A stretch of DNA of 64,000 nucleotides from positions 124,335 to 188,334 of the forward strand of contig NZ_MUHF01000017.1 in the NCBI RefSeq assembly GCF_002217435.1, given 5' to 3'. Of this stretch, positions 51,287-60,920 are shown in pieces. The DNA is from Flavobacterium reichenbachii. Lineage in GTDB: Bacteria > Bacteroidota > Bacteroidia > Flavobacteriales > Flavobacteriaceae. Below the pieces are notes generated by a model. That model was not told the DNA's origin, ran no database searches, and was given only the letters and a program-made list of their open reading frames with translations. A program made the position numbers and the translations under genes. Positions within the stretch are counted from its first letter, which is position 1; every line of letters begins with the position of its first letter.

Positions 51287-51345
51287 ATATTCCGTCTCGG
51301 AAATTCTGAATAAGCTTAAATTTAATAACCCTTTTAATTATTAAA

Positions 51346-51444
51346 ATGAAAACTAAGCTATTCTTTTTACATGCCAGTCACAGACAATCTATCCACCGTT
51401 TCGAAGAAAACCAAGATTTAGTTTTTCGAATGCGCAGAAGCTAG
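51346..51444 (+). CDS. Possible 32-residue leader peptide after the riboswitch
   Basis: The ATG at 51346 follows directly after an AT hairpin. The frame encodes 32 residues: MKTKLFFLHASHRQSIHRF, then an acidic patch, and an Arg-rich end (RMRRS). Inside it, a TTCGAA...TTCGAA stem (51400-51430) can form. It lies between the SAM aptamer and susC and has no other product, so it may be a translated leader that governs RNA folding. It is not rich in Met codons (two besides none in a run), so it is not a simple methionine attenuator. Low certainty. Confidence 0.35.
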   Translation: MKTKLFFLHASHRQSIHRFEENQDLVFRMRRS

Positions 51445-51515
51445 CTTTTCTCCACATTTCCTGTTCAACACAGCATTAAGCTAAAGACCATTTTTCAATC
51501 GGTCCGGGAATTATT

Positions 51516-51551
51516 ATGTCTAATTCAAATCCAAACTTAAACCAATTATGA
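51516..51551 (+). CDS. Possible 11-residue upstream ORF coupled to susC
   Basis: ATG at 51516, then codons for MSNSNPNLNQL, with a TGA stop at 51549-51551 that overlaps the ATG of susC at 51548 (ATGA). Such overlap often couples translation, so this tiny frame may gate susC expression. It may also be chance; conservation would decide. Confidence 0.3.
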   Translation: MSNSNPNLNQL

Positions 51552-54500
51552 ACAAAATTGTACTACACTTAATTTTCCTGCTTTGCATAGTTTCGGGCGT
51601 AAACGCTCAGGAACGAACAATAAGCGGTACTATAAAAGATTCGGAAACGAATGAACCTTTACCAGGCGTTGCTATTACGGCTGTACAAAGCGGTAAATCG
51701 ACAGTCAGCAACGAAAACGGTCAGTTCTCTATTGCTGTAACATCTGAAGATAAAGCTTTAACGATAAATTATATCGGATACGAAACGATAGAAAAAAGCG
51801 TCGGATCTTCTTTTAAAACTATTACACTAAAACCGTCAAACACAACATTAAAAGAAGTTTTAGTTGTAGGTTACGGAACTCAGAGTAAAAAAGAATTTAC
51901 AGGTGCTGCAGCTCGCGTTACTTCAAAAACCATTAAGGATATTCCGGTTCAGAGTTTTGAGCAGGCACTTATTGGTAAAGCTTCGGGAGTAAATGTTTCC
52001 AATCCGAGCGGCGTTTTAAATGATGCTCCGGTAATCAGAATTCGCGGGGTAAATTCTATTTCGTTAAGCACTTCTCCTTTGGTTGTTATCGACGGAATTC
52101 CAGTAAATACAGGAGATGTTTCTACAACAAACTCAGTAGCCAATAATCCGCTTGCAGACATCAATCCATCTGATATTGAATCAATTGATATTTTAAAAGA
52201 TGCCGCTTCGACTTCTATTTACGGTTCTCGTGCTGCGGGAGGTGTTATTTTAGTAACCACTAAAAAAGGAAAACAAGGAAAAGCAAAAGTTACCTACGAT
52301 ACTTGGGTTGGAATCACAAAAGCCACACGTCTTCCGGATCTTTTAAACAACACACAATTTGAACAAATTAAAAATGAAGCTGTTTTAAACAGTAAAATAT
52401 TAAGCGGTAACGAAAATAATGCAGCTGTAGCATCGGCACTTTTCTTTCCTTCTTTTAATGCAGACGGCTCTCGTGTAAACACAAATTGGCAGGATCAGGT
52501 ATATCGTGATGCGGTTTCTCAAAATCATAATATCAGTATTTCTGGAGGAACAGACAAAACGAGATATTTTTTCTCAACCAATTATTCTAAACAGGAAGGA
52601 ATCACAAAAGACAATAATTTCGAGAGAAAAGGAGCAAGATTTAATATCGATCACGATGTAAACCGCTGGTTAAAATTAGGTGGTAATTTGTCCTATAATA
52701 ATACAGAAAATCAGGCACAGAATACGGGTTCATTAAGCAGCAGCGGTTTGTTGTTAATCGGTGCGGCGCGTTTGGCTTTGGTACTGCCTCCAAACGTTTC
52801 TCCTTATAAAGAAGACGGTTCTTATAATTTAAGTTCAACAGGAACAGCAAGTCCGGGAAATAATTTGTTTACCAATACTTTATGGCATCCGGGAGCTTTG
52901 TTTGAAAATAGTAAATACACAAGTTCTAACGATCATTTTGTTGGAAATGTACACGCAACAATTACCTTTTTTGAAGGATTAAAATTTGATAGTAATTACG
53001 GAATCGACAGATTAAGATCGGAAAATATTACCTATTTAAGTCCAAACTTAGGATCTTCGGCATATGCTACAGGTGGTTCTTCTACGAATATTTCGGCTCT
53101 GAGAAACAATTACAATTTTACAAACAGTTTATCTTTTGACAGACGTTTTGGAGAAAACCATCATATTGCAGCGTTGGCAGGATATGATGTTCAGAGATTT
53201 GAAAACTCTTCTTGGGGTGCGAATCAAACCAATGTTTCAGATCCTTTCTTTGAAAATTATCAGGGAACCTGGGGAACAATCAGATCGTCTGGAAATAGTT
53301 TGTCAGAAAGACTTTTTCTTTCTTCTTTCTTCAGAGTATCTTATGATTACGCAGGAAAATATTTCATTACAGGAAATTTTAGAAAAGACGGAAATTCTGC
53401 TTTAGGTGTAAATAACAAATACGGAAACTTTGGCGGTATCTCTGCGGGATGGTCTATAAGCGAAGAATCTTTCTTTAAAAACAGCGGTATTACAGATACT
53501 TTTAGTTCACTTAAATTAAAAGGAAGCTGGGGAAGAGTTGGTAACGGAAACCTTTCGTCGGCATATGCCTCACAAAATCTGTATGGCGCATCAATCTACG
53601 GAACGGCGTCTACATGGGCGTTATCTCAGGCAGGAAATCAAGATCTGGGATGGGAAACCAGTGATCAGACTAACATTGGTCTTGAAGCAGGTTTCTTTAA
53701 AGACAGATTACAACTGACAGCCGATTATTTTAATAATAATGTAAACGGATTGATTTTAAGTACGCCTCAAGCACCTTCAAAAGGAATTCCCGGAGATGCT
53801 ATTCTTTCTAATGTTGGTTCGATGTACAATAGAGGTATCGAATTGGGATTGAATGCAACAATAGCAAATTCTGAAGATTTTCAATGGAAAGCGTCCTTCA
53901 ATTACACACACGTAAAAAATAAAGTTACGGCCCTTGCCGAAGGAAATACAGATATTATTGGGTATACGCAGGTTACGACAGAAGCAAATAATATTACAAG
54001 AGTTGGTTATTCTGCCGGAAGTTTGTACGGTGCTGTAACTGCGGGTGTAAATCCGGAAAACGGACGTAGAATTTTCCTTAATAAAGCAGGCGAAAAAGTA
54101 CAATACAGCGCTGCAGTTCCTTCGGGGCAAAGCAACTGGACGTATTTAGACGGAACAACAGCAGCAGCAATTACAGTTGCAGATTATCAGGTTTTGGGTA
54201 ACGCACTTCCGGTTTGGTACGGAGGTTTAACGAATAACTTTCAATACAAAGCGTTTGATTTTACTGTAGGTTTCACGTATTCAGGTGGAAATAAAGTAAT
54301 GAATAATACGAGAGGAACTCTTTTAGATCAGCGTTTTTATAATAACTCAACCGAGGTTTTAAATCGTTGGACAACGCCAGGTCAGGTTACAGATATTCCG
54401 AGAGTGGTTTACAACGACGTTATTTCGAATGGATCAAGTGGTTTTGCAATTTCGGATAATGCAGAAAAAGCAGATTTCTTAAGATTACAGCAATTGGCAG

Positions 54501-54715
54501 TTGGTTTTTCTCTTCCGAAAAATATTTTAGAGAAAGCAGAATTATCATCGGTTCGATTTTATGTGCAGGCAACCAATCTTTTCCTGATTACATCTTACTC
54601 AGGATCAGATCCGGAAACTTCTTCAAACGGAGCTTCAACAACTTCTATGGGAGTAGAAAAAAACTCAGTAGGACAGGGACGAACTTTTACATTTGGTCTA
54701 AACGTCGGTTTTTAA
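51548..54715 (+). CDS. SusC/RagA-type TonB-dependent receptor under SAM riboswitch control
   Basis: A 1055-residue receptor. Signal peptide about 1-20 (VSGVNAQ). Carboxypeptidase-like domain about 24-105 (TISGTIKDSETNEPLPGVAI). TonB box region LKEVLVVGYGTQ. Plug about 110-235 (PVIRIRGVNSISLSTSPLVVIDGIPV), then the barrel, ending in GLNVGF. Unlike the receptor at 42316 it lacks an STN domain, so it is controlled by the riboswitch and not by an ECF/FecR pair. With the peptidases downstream the likely ligand is a peptide or methionine-containing peptide (inference from gene order and riboswitch). Confidence 0.95.
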   Translation: MNKIVLHLIFLLCIVSGVNAQERTISGTIKDSETNEPLPGVAITAVQSGKSTVSNENGQFSIAVTSEDKALTINYIGYETIEKSVGSSFKTITLKPSNTTLKEVLVVGYGTQSKKEFTGAAARVTSKTIKDIPVQSFEQALIGKASGVNVSNPSGVLNDAPVIRIRGVNSISLSTSPLVVIDGIPVNTGDVSTTNSVANNPLADINPSDIESIDILKDAASTSIYGSRAAGGVILVTTKKGKQGKAKVTYDTWVGITKATRLPDLLNNTQFEQIKNEAVLNSKILSGNENNAAVASALFFPSFNADGSRVNTNWQDQVYRDAVSQNHNISISGGTDKTRYFFSTNYSKQEGITKDNNFERKGARFNIDHDVNRWLKLGGNLSYNNTENQAQNTGSLSSSGLLLIGAARLALVLPPNVSPYKEDGSYNLSSTGTASPGNNLFTNTLWHPGALFENSKYTSSNDHFVGNVHATITFFEGLKFDSNYGIDRLRSENITYLSPNLGSSAYATGGSSTNISALRNNYNFTNSLSFDRRFGENHHIAALAGYDVQRFENSSWGANQTNVSDPFFENYQGTWGTIRSSGNSLSERLFLSSFFRVSYDYAGKYFITGNFRKDGNSALGVNNKYGNFGGISAGWSISEESFFKNSGITDTFSSLKLKGSWGRVGNGNLSSAYASQNLYGASIYGTASTWALSQAGNQDLGWETSDQTNIGLEAGFFKDRLQLTADYFNNNVNGLILSTPQAPSKGIPGDAILSNVGSMYNRGIELGLNATIANSEDFQWKASFNYTHVKNKVTALAEGNTDIIGYTQVTTEANNITRVGYSAGSLYGAVTAGVNPENGRRIFLNKAGEKVQYSAAVPSGQSNWTYLDGTTAAAITVADYQVLGNALPVWYGGLTNNFQYKAFDFTVGFTYSGGNKVMNNTRGTLLDQRFYNNSTEVLNRWTTPGQVTDIPRVVYNDVISNGSSGFAISDNAEKADFLRLQQLAVGFSLPKNILEKAELSSVRFYVQATNLFLITSYSGSDPETSSNGASTTSMGVEKNSVGQGRTFTFGLNVGF

Positions 54716-54734
54716 TCACTAATAAAAAATTACA

Positions 54735-56192
54735 ATGAAAATATATTTTAAATCACACAGAAAATCAATTGCAGCAGTATTACTGCTTTCTGGAATATTA
54801 TTTACTTCGTGTGAAAATAACGAAGATTTAAGCATAGCCCCAGAAACGACGGTTTCTGACAAAGATATTTTTAAAACTCCGGCAAGAATCGAAGGTTTGG
54901 TAAACGGAATTTACAAAGCTTTTAAGGGTGCGAGTTTATATGGAGGACGTATTCTTTTGTACCAGGATCAGCGTGGTGAGGATTTTATCAATATCACGGC
55001 AAATAACTTTACAGGTTATGAAAGCTGGAATAACTCGTACAGTTCAGGTTCCAATGACATCAATAATCTTTGGTCGGCGGCTTATACCTCCATCAATAAT
55101 GCGAATATTTTGATTGAAGGACTTGCTGTAAATCAGGGTGTAATTACGGAGCAAAAAGCAAAAGAATATATTGCCGAAGCTAAATTGGTAAGAGCGTTAG
55201 CCTATTACAGTTTGATTATCAATTTTGGACAGCCTTATAATAAAGATGCCGGAGCCTCAAAAGGAGTGCCGCTGCGCTTAAAAGCAGAAACGGGTGCGGC
55301 CAACAACGATTTGGCAAGAAGTTCTGTAGCAGAAATTTATACGCAGATCTTAAAAGATTTAAACGAAGCAGAAGCTGGATTACCACAGAGTTATACAAGT
55401 GCAGATCTTAATACAACAAGAGCTCATGTCAGCACCGCAATTGCGGCAAAAACGAGAGTATATCTTTCTATGAACAATTGGGCAAAAGTTATTGAAGAAG
55501 CTGTAAAACTGGCACCGCAGACTCAAGCGCCCTTTTCTACAACTGCCAGCGATGTAAAACATGCTTTACAGTCGGATATTACAGTGATATTTTCGTCAAA
55601 TTATGCTACTACAGAATCTATTTTTAGTATCCCGATGAGTTCTTTGGATTCTTATACAGGTCAATCTTCTATCGCTTACATCTACAACACGAATTTAGAA
55701 TATTATTTAAATCCAACAGGTATTTTGGGTGATGCGCAATGGAGAACAGCCGATAAAAGACGCGACTTAACAAGAACAGTTTCTGGAAAACAATACTTTA
55801 AAAAGTTTGCAAAACCATCTCCATTCCTGGATTATATTCCGGTAATCCGATATTCAGAAGTATTATTGAATTATGCAGAAGCTGCAGCAAAAACAGGAAA
55901 TCTAACATTAGCCGCCAATCTTTTAACTGCGGTTCACCAGCGTTCTGATGCAGGTTATACTTTTGCCGCATCAATTACGTCAGATCAAACACAATTAATA
56001 GATGCAATCTGGAAAGAACGAAGAATTGAATTATTAGGTGAAGGTTTCCGCGGACCGGATTTGCTTAGAAATCTTCAGACGCTTCCTTCAAAAGGAGATA
56101 ACAAATTGCAGACACCAGCAGTTTTGGTTTCAGATGCTAATTATATATTTCCGCCTGCAAACACAGAATTAGCAGCCAATAAATTATACTAA
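54735..56192 (+). CDS. SusD/RagB-type lipoprotein under SAM riboswitch control
   Basis: A 485-residue lipoprotein with a lipobox (GILFTSC, Cys26). The SusD start motif is DKDIFKTPARIEGLVNGIYKAFKGASLYGG. TPR helices follow (AEAKLVRALAYYSLIINFGQPY), then VIRYSEVLLNYAEAAAKTGN, and the C-terminal WKERRIELLGEGFRGPDLLR. It partners the receptor gene 19 bp upstream and caps its barrel. A negatively or peptide-oriented binding site cannot be told from the sequence. Confidence 0.95.
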   Translation: MKIYFKSHRKSIAAVLLLSGILFTSCENNEDLSIAPETTVSDKDIFKTPARIEGLVNGIYKAFKGASLYGGRILLYQDQRGEDFINITANNFTGYESWNNSYSSGSNDINNLWSAAYTSINNANILIEGLAVNQGVITEQKAKEYIAEAKLVRALAYYSLIINFGQPYNKDAGASKGVPLRLKAETGAANNDLARSSVAEIYTQILKDLNEAEAGLPQSYTSADLNTTRAHVSTAIAAKTRVYLSMNNWAKVIEEAVKLAPQTQAPFSTTASDVKHALQSDITVIFSSNYATTESIFSIPMSSLDSYTGQSSIAYIYNTNLEYYLNPTGILGDAQWRTADKRRDLTRTVSGKQYFKKFAKPSPFLDYIPVIRYSEVLLNYAEAAAKTGNLTLAANLLTAVHQRSDAGYTFAASITSDQTQLIDAIWKERRIELLGEGFRGPDLLRNLQTLPSKGDNKLQTPAVLVSDANYIFPPANTELAANKLY

Positions 56193-56225
56193 AGTTTAAA
56201 AACTCAACTAAAAAAATTAAATAAG

Positions 56226-57215
56226 ATGAAAAAGATACTTTTTATTATAGCGCTTTGTTTAGGTACATTTAGCGCTCAGGCACAACAAGAAAGCAATTTA
56301 CAATTAAAAGGAACAGTTACAGACTCTGTTGCTCAATATGTATATCTGCAAAAATTTCATAATAAAATGTTCACGACAATAGATTCTGTAAAAGTTGTCG
56401 ATGGAAATTTCAGTTTTAAAACAAAAGTAAAACTTCCAGAACTTTATGGTTTAAGTGTAAATACAGCAAATAATCCGTTGTATATATTTTTAGAAAAAGC
56501 ACCAATTACAGTAAAATTAAGTCCCGTAAAATATTACAGCAATTCGGTTGTAGAAGGTTCTGCGTCTCAGCAATTATTCGATACATACAGAAAAACCAAA
56601 GATGTAGAAATCAGCAAATTCATAACAGAAAACCCAAAATCTATTGTTTCAGCTTATGTTTTGTACAGAAACTGGTCGTATAGATTGACTCCTGCGCAAA
56701 TAACAGAAAACATAGGTTTATTAGATAAAAGTCTTCAAAGTTCCACTTACGTGAAAGAACTAAAAGAACTGGTAAAAGTATTAGATGGACTTGCAATTGG
56801 TAAGAAAGCTCCAGATTTTACATCAAAAGATCCTGCAGGAAAATCAATTAAGTTTTCAGAAAATCTAAAAGGATATACGTTAGTCGATTTTTGGGCTTCA
56901 TGGTGCGCGCCTTGCCGAAAAGAAAACCCAAATATCGTAGCAGCTTACAAAGAATTTCACGATAAAGGATTTAATATAATCGGTATTTCTTTAGACAAAA
57001 AGAAAGAAAACTGGATAAAAGGCATCAACGACGATCATCTGGATTGGCTGCAAGTTTCTGAACTTATTTATTGGAACAGTGAAATCGCTAAATTATATGG
57101 TGTAAGAGCAATTCCGGCTAATTATTTAGTAGATTCTAAAGGAATAATCGTTGCCAGAAATCTTCGAGGAGAGGAACTTCAAACGACTCTTAAATCACTT
57201 TTGGATAAAAAATAA
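56226..57215 (+). CDS. TlpA/ResA-like thioredoxin with DUF4369 N-terminal domain
   Basis: A 329-residue secreted or lipid-free periplasmic protein. Signal peptide about 1-20 (FSAQAQ). A beta-rich DUF4369-like domain at about 25-120 (LKGTVTDSVAQYVYLQKFHNKMFTTIDSVKVVDGNFSF). A helical linker, then an AhpC/TSA-thioredoxin domain from about 193 with the active site WCAPC (Cys227, Cys230) and a cis-Pro in VRAIPANYLVD. It should reduce or rearrange disulfides in the periplasm. In an operon for peptide import it may open disulfide-linked or Cys-containing peptides (inference). It lies 33 bp after susD. Confidence 0.92.
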   Translation: MKKILFIIALCLGTFSAQAQQESNLQLKGTVTDSVAQYVYLQKFHNKMFTTIDSVKVVDGNFSFKTKVKLPELYGLSVNTANNPLYIFLEKAPITVKLSPVKYYSNSVVEGSASQQLFDTYRKTKDVEISKFITENPKSIVSAYVLYRNWSYRLTPAQITENIGLLDKSLQSSTYVKELKELVKVLDGLAIGKKAPDFTSKDPAGKSIKFSENLKGYTLVDFWASWCAPCRKENPNIVAAYKEFHDKGFNIIGISLDKKKENWIKGINDDHLDWLQVSELIYWNSEIAKLYGVRAIPANYLVDSKGIIVARNLRGEELQTTLKSLLDKK

Positions 57216-57224
57216 ATTATGTCT

Positions 57225-57251
57225 CCTGCAAGGTTTTCAAAACCTTGCAGG
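57225..57251 (+). terminator. Palindromic hairpin between thioredoxin and M14 genes
   Basis: CCTGCAAGGTTTT, one base, AAAACCTTGCAGG, then TTTAAAAAA. It could partly terminate, which would lower expression of the peptidases relative to the receptor genes. The following ~200 bp up to 57450 show no gene. Confidence 0.5.
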
Positions 57252-57449
57252 TTTAAAAAATGGCAATGGTGAATTTATTTAACACAGAGAAAAATAGATT
57301 AAAATTTATAAGAAAGTGTATTTTAAAAAACAAGTTTTTTCACAAAGCTATGTTGGTTTAAACAAATGAAAATGCCTTTATAAACAAAGAAAAATTATGA
57401 TTCTATGTGTTTAAAAGAATCCTATTTTGCTTTATATAAAAAAAGAAAA

Positions 57450-58694
57450 ATGAAAACTAAATTATTTTTTGCAGTAGCTGCAGTACTTTCACTTTCATCA
57501 AACGCTCAAGTCAAAAGTACTTTTAAGGGCCAGGATCCTATTACGGCAGTTTCTACCGTAACACGCCCTGTGGAAAAACAATGGAAAGGAGTTTTTGATA
57601 AAACAGGCGATGAGGTTTTCTTCGGAAATGATTTTGCCGGAGCGCGATTAAACGGCGTTGTCAAAATTGATGAGAATACGTTCAGCGTTTTGATTACTCC
57701 TGAGAATTCGCCCATAAACGGAAGTCCGTGGTATGCCTTTAAAGTGTGGTCAAAAACAGATAAGGAAATTCAAATCAGGTTTGATTATCCTCAAAATGTA
57801 AAACACCGCTATAATGCCAAAATTAGTGCTGACGGAAAAAAATGGACGGCTTCTGAAAACGGAACTTTCGTAAAAAGAGAAAAAGATTCTAATTATGTTT
57901 TGAAAGTAAAAGTAAGTAAAGACACGACTTGGATTGCTGCACAGGAACTTAAAACCTCAAAAGATATAGCACAATGGATTTCATCATTAAAAAATAAAAA
58001 CAATACTGCCGAAGCTTCTGTTGGATTAACTGCCGAAGGACGCAAGATTCCGGTTTTTAGTATTGGAAATCCTTCTTCTAAAAATAAAATTCTGATTTCG
58101 GGCAGAAACCATCCGCCGGAAGTTACGGGACATTATGCCTTAGAAGCTTTTGTTGAAAGTTTAACGGCCGATACGCCATTGGCAAAAAAGTTCAGAAAGA
58201 AATTTGAAGTGTACGTCATTCCTCTTCTGAATCCCGATGGCGTTGACGGCGGTTTTTGGAGACATAATTCGGGCGGAATCGATTTAAACCGGGATTATAA
58301 TGAATTCAATCAGCCGGAAACCAGAGCGGTTCGTGATTTCTTAAAAAATGAAATTAAAGGCGAAAATAAATTGTTGTTTTCAATTGATTTTCATTCGACT
58401 CACGATGATATTTATTATACCGTTGATCCCAATCTAAAAGGAAATATTCCGGGTTTTGTGCCAAATTGGCTCAACAAAGTAAAAGATGGAATTCCGGGTT
58501 ATACACCGCATGTTAAACCTTTGTATTTTAAACCGCCTACATTTACCTTATTTAGTTATTTGTTTGAAACTTATAAAACTGAGGCTTTGGTTTTTGAAAT
58601 TGGAGACAATGCACCAAAAGATTTCATTAAAAAGAAAGGCGAAGTTTCTGGAGAAGAATTCATGAAATTGATATTAGAAAGCAGTAAAAACTAA
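57450..58694 (+). CDS. M14-family zinc carboxypeptidase, secreted
   Basis: A 414-residue protein starting at the ATG at 57450. The in-frame ATG at 57405 would put 15 residues before the signal peptide (about 1-20, SLSSNAQ). An N-terminal beta-sandwich (about 40-165) resembles that of cytosolic-carboxypeptidase-like M14 enzymes. The catalytic domain has HxxE (His221, Glu224) in SGRNHPPEVTG, the LLNPDGVDGGFWRHNSGGIDLNRDY motif, DFHSTH with His315, and catalytic Glu383 in VFEIGDN. All zinc ligands and the acid are present. It would trim C-terminal residues from peptides in the periplasm. It lies 10 bp before the S9 peptidase. Confidence 0.88.
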   Translation: MKTKLFFAVAAVLSLSSNAQVKSTFKGQDPITAVSTVTRPVEKQWKGVFDKTGDEVFFGNDFAGARLNGVVKIDENTFSVLITPENSPINGSPWYAFKVWSKTDKEIQIRFDYPQNVKHRYNAKISADGKKWTASENGTFVKREKDSNYVLKVKVSKDTTWIAAQELKTSKDIAQWISSLKNKNNTAEASVGLTAEGRKIPVFSIGNPSSKNKILISGRNHPPEVTGHYALEAFVESLTADTPLAKKFRKKFEVYVIPLLNPDGVDGGFWRHNSGGIDLNRDYNEFNQPETRAVRDFLKNEIKGENKLLFSIDFHSTHDDIYYTVDPNLKGNIPGFVPNWLNKVKDGIPGYTPHVKPLYFKPPTFTLFSYLFETYKTEALVFEIGDNAPKDFIKKKGEVSGEEFMKLILESSKN

Positions 58695-58704
58695 AAGAAT
58701 TGAG

Positions 58705-60870
58705 ATGAACAAAATCAAAAATAAAATTTGCATCCTTCTGGCGCTGATCGCTTCGGTCTGTTGTTTCAGTCAGCAGCAAAAAGAATTAATTCAGGTTACC
58801 GATCTTTTAAAAATTAGAACCCTTGGTGATGTAGAATTGAGTAAAGATGGTCAGAATGCGGTTTTTACTATAAAAAGTATCATTAAAAGTGCTGAAAACC
58901 CACAAGATTACGATTATGATACACAGCTTTGGATTACTAAGACTTCAAAAAATAGTACGCCAAGACAGTTAACTTTCGGAAAAGAAGGATCAGGTTCTCC
59001 GGTTTTTAGTCCAGATGGCAGACAAATTGCTTTTACGAGAAACATTAAAGGAAAATCTCAAATATTCCTTTTTAAGGTTGATGAAGGCGGAGAAGCAATT
59101 CAATTAACCGAATCAAAATACGGAGCAGGAAATCCAAAATGGAGTCCGGACGGAAAACAGCTTTTGTTTACAGCGTCGCTTCAAATCAATGAATTGGTCA
59201 AAGATTCTATTTTAAATCCGAAGAAAGAATTACCCGTTTGGAGTTTCGAAAAACCAGGATTTGCTGCGAATGAAAATTTGAAAATCAATAAAACAAAAGC
59301 AGATCCAAACGGAAATTTAGAAGCTATCAGAGCTTATTTGGACAACAACGAAAAAGACAAAAAAGCAAAAGTGGTTGATAAACTGCAGTTTCAAACCGAA
59401 ACAGGAATCAGCAGTGAGCTTCGTTTTTCGCATATCTTTATAATAGATGCAAAACCGGGATCTAAGGAACACGCTATTACAAAAGGATTTTATTCGTACT
59501 CGAATCCGTCTTTCGTTGGCAGCGACAAAATTGCTTTTACCGGAAATATCAATGAAAAAAGACATCCCGACAGAGTTTTAGAATCTAAAATTTACACTAT
59601 TAATACTGACGGAACGAATGTAACCGAGTTACTGGGTGCAGAAAATCTGGTTTTTCAGCTTTTAGCCGTTTCTCCTTCTGGAAAGCAACTGGCTTATCAG
59701 GAAAGCATCGCTAATAATTTATCGGTTCCGGTGTTGAAAATCTTCAGCTTAGAAAATCCTTCGGCGAAAAGCCAAACAATAGAATACGACAGAAATAACA
59801 ATAATGTTCGATTTTCTAAAGATGAAAAGCAACTTTATTTTACTTCATCAAGCAATGGAGGATCAGCGATTTGCAGTGTCCCATTAAATACTTTAAAAGT
59901 TACAGCACTTACTTCTTTTGATCAGGGAATTACAGATTATGACATCCAAAATGGAGTTGTAGTTTTCGCTAAAACAGATGTCAAAAATCCATCAGAATTA
60001 TACGTTTCAGATCTAAAATTAAAAGAACCAAGATTAGCGTCTGATTTCAATACCAATTGGTTAAAAAACAAAGCAATCAGCTTGCCGGAAAAAGACACTT
60101 TTATCAACGAAAAAGGTCTTGAAATTGAATATTGGGTAATGAAACCAACTCAATTCGAACAAGGAAAAAAATATCCATTACTTACTGAAATTCACGGCGG
60201 ACCAGCGTCAATGTTTGGCCCTGGCGACGGAAGTATGTGGCTGGAATATCAGTTTTTTACTGCTCAGGGTTATGGCGTAGTTTACAGTAATCCCAGAGGT
60301 TCTTCGGGTTATGGAGAAAAATTCCTGAGATCAAATATCAACGATTGGGGAACTGGACCTGCGAGCGACGTTTTAACGGCATTAGACAAAACCGTTGTAC
60401 AAGGCTGGGCAGATCAAAGCCGACTTTTTATTACGGGCGGTTCGTATGCAGGCTATTTAACCACCTGGATCATCAGCCACGATCAAAGATTCAAAGCAGC
60501 TTCAAGTCAGCGTGGAGTTTATGATTTTAGTACTTTTTTTGGAGAAGCAAACGTATGGAGAATGGTTCCGAGATATTTTGGAGGTTATCCTTGGGAAGAA
60601 AAGACCAAAGCAATTTTACAACGGGAATCACCTATTAATTATGTAGAAAATATTAATACTCCATTCTTGATTTTTCACGGAGATAATGATAATCGTACCG
60701 GAGTTACACAAAGTCAGATGTTGTACAAAAGTCTTAAAGTTTTAGGCAAGCCTGTAGAATATGTGAGACAGCCCGGTGCAAGCCACGAATTGACGAGAAG
60801 CGGCGATAATCGCCAGAGAATCGATCAGCTGTTAAGAACTTACGAGTTTTTTGAAAGATTTAATCACTAA
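58705..60870 (+). CDS. S9 prolyl-oligopeptidase/dipeptidyl-peptidase-type serine peptidase
   Basis: A 721-residue secreted peptidase. Signal peptide about 1-23. A seven-bladed-type beta-propeller covers about 30-440 with WD40-like PD40 repeats (GSGSPVFSPDGRQIAFTR, GAGNPKWSPDGKQLLFTA). The alpha/beta hydrolase domain follows at about 460-721 with Ser580 in GGSYAGYL, Asp662 in HGDNDNRTG and His694 in GASHE. The usual second Gly after the nucleophile is Ala, a small deviation. It cleaves short peptides outside the cytoplasm and, with M14, could free amino acids from imported peptides. It lies in the same unit as M14 and the PLP enzyme. Confidence 0.93.
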   Translation: MNKIKNKICILLALIASVCCFSQQQKELIQVTDLLKIRTLGDVELSKDGQNAVFTIKSIIKSAENPQDYDYDTQLWITKTSKNSTPRQLTFGKEGSGSPVFSPDGRQIAFTRNIKGKSQIFLFKVDEGGEAIQLTESKYGAGNPKWSPDGKQLLFTASLQINELVKDSILNPKKELPVWSFEKPGFAANENLKINKTKADPNGNLEAIRAYLDNNEKDKKAKVVDKLQFQTETGISSELRFSHIFIIDAKPGSKEHAITKGFYSYSNPSFVGSDKIAFTGNINEKRHPDRVLESKIYTINTDGTNVTELLGAENLVFQLLAVSPSGKQLAYQESIANNLSVPVLKIFSLENPSAKSQTIEYDRNNNNVRFSKDEKQLYFTSSSNGGSAICSVPLNTLKVTALTSFDQGITDYDIQNGVVVFAKTDVKNPSELYVSDLKLKEPRLASDFNTNWLKNKAISLPEKDTFINEKGLEIEYWVMKPTQFEQGKKYPLLTEIHGGPASMFGPGDGSMWLEYQFFTAQGYGVVYSNPRGSSGYGEKFLRSNINDWGTGPASDVLTALDKTVVQGWADQSRLFITGGSYAGYLTTWIISHDQRFKAASSQRGVYDFSTFFGEANVWRMVPRYFGGYPWEEKTKAILQRESPINYVENINTPFLIFHGDNDNRTGVTQSQMLYKSLKVLGKPVEYVRQPGASHELTRSGDNRQRIDQLLRTYEFFERFNH

Positions 60871-60920
60871 TTCTTTCAGATAGATTAAGAGAATAAAGTT
60901 ACATTAAAAGAGATACGGAA

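Noticed and set aside
51346..51444. Leader ORF as a classical methionine attenuator
   Set aside because: Only one internal Met codon and no Met run, and no terminator/antiterminator pair that depends on it is visible.
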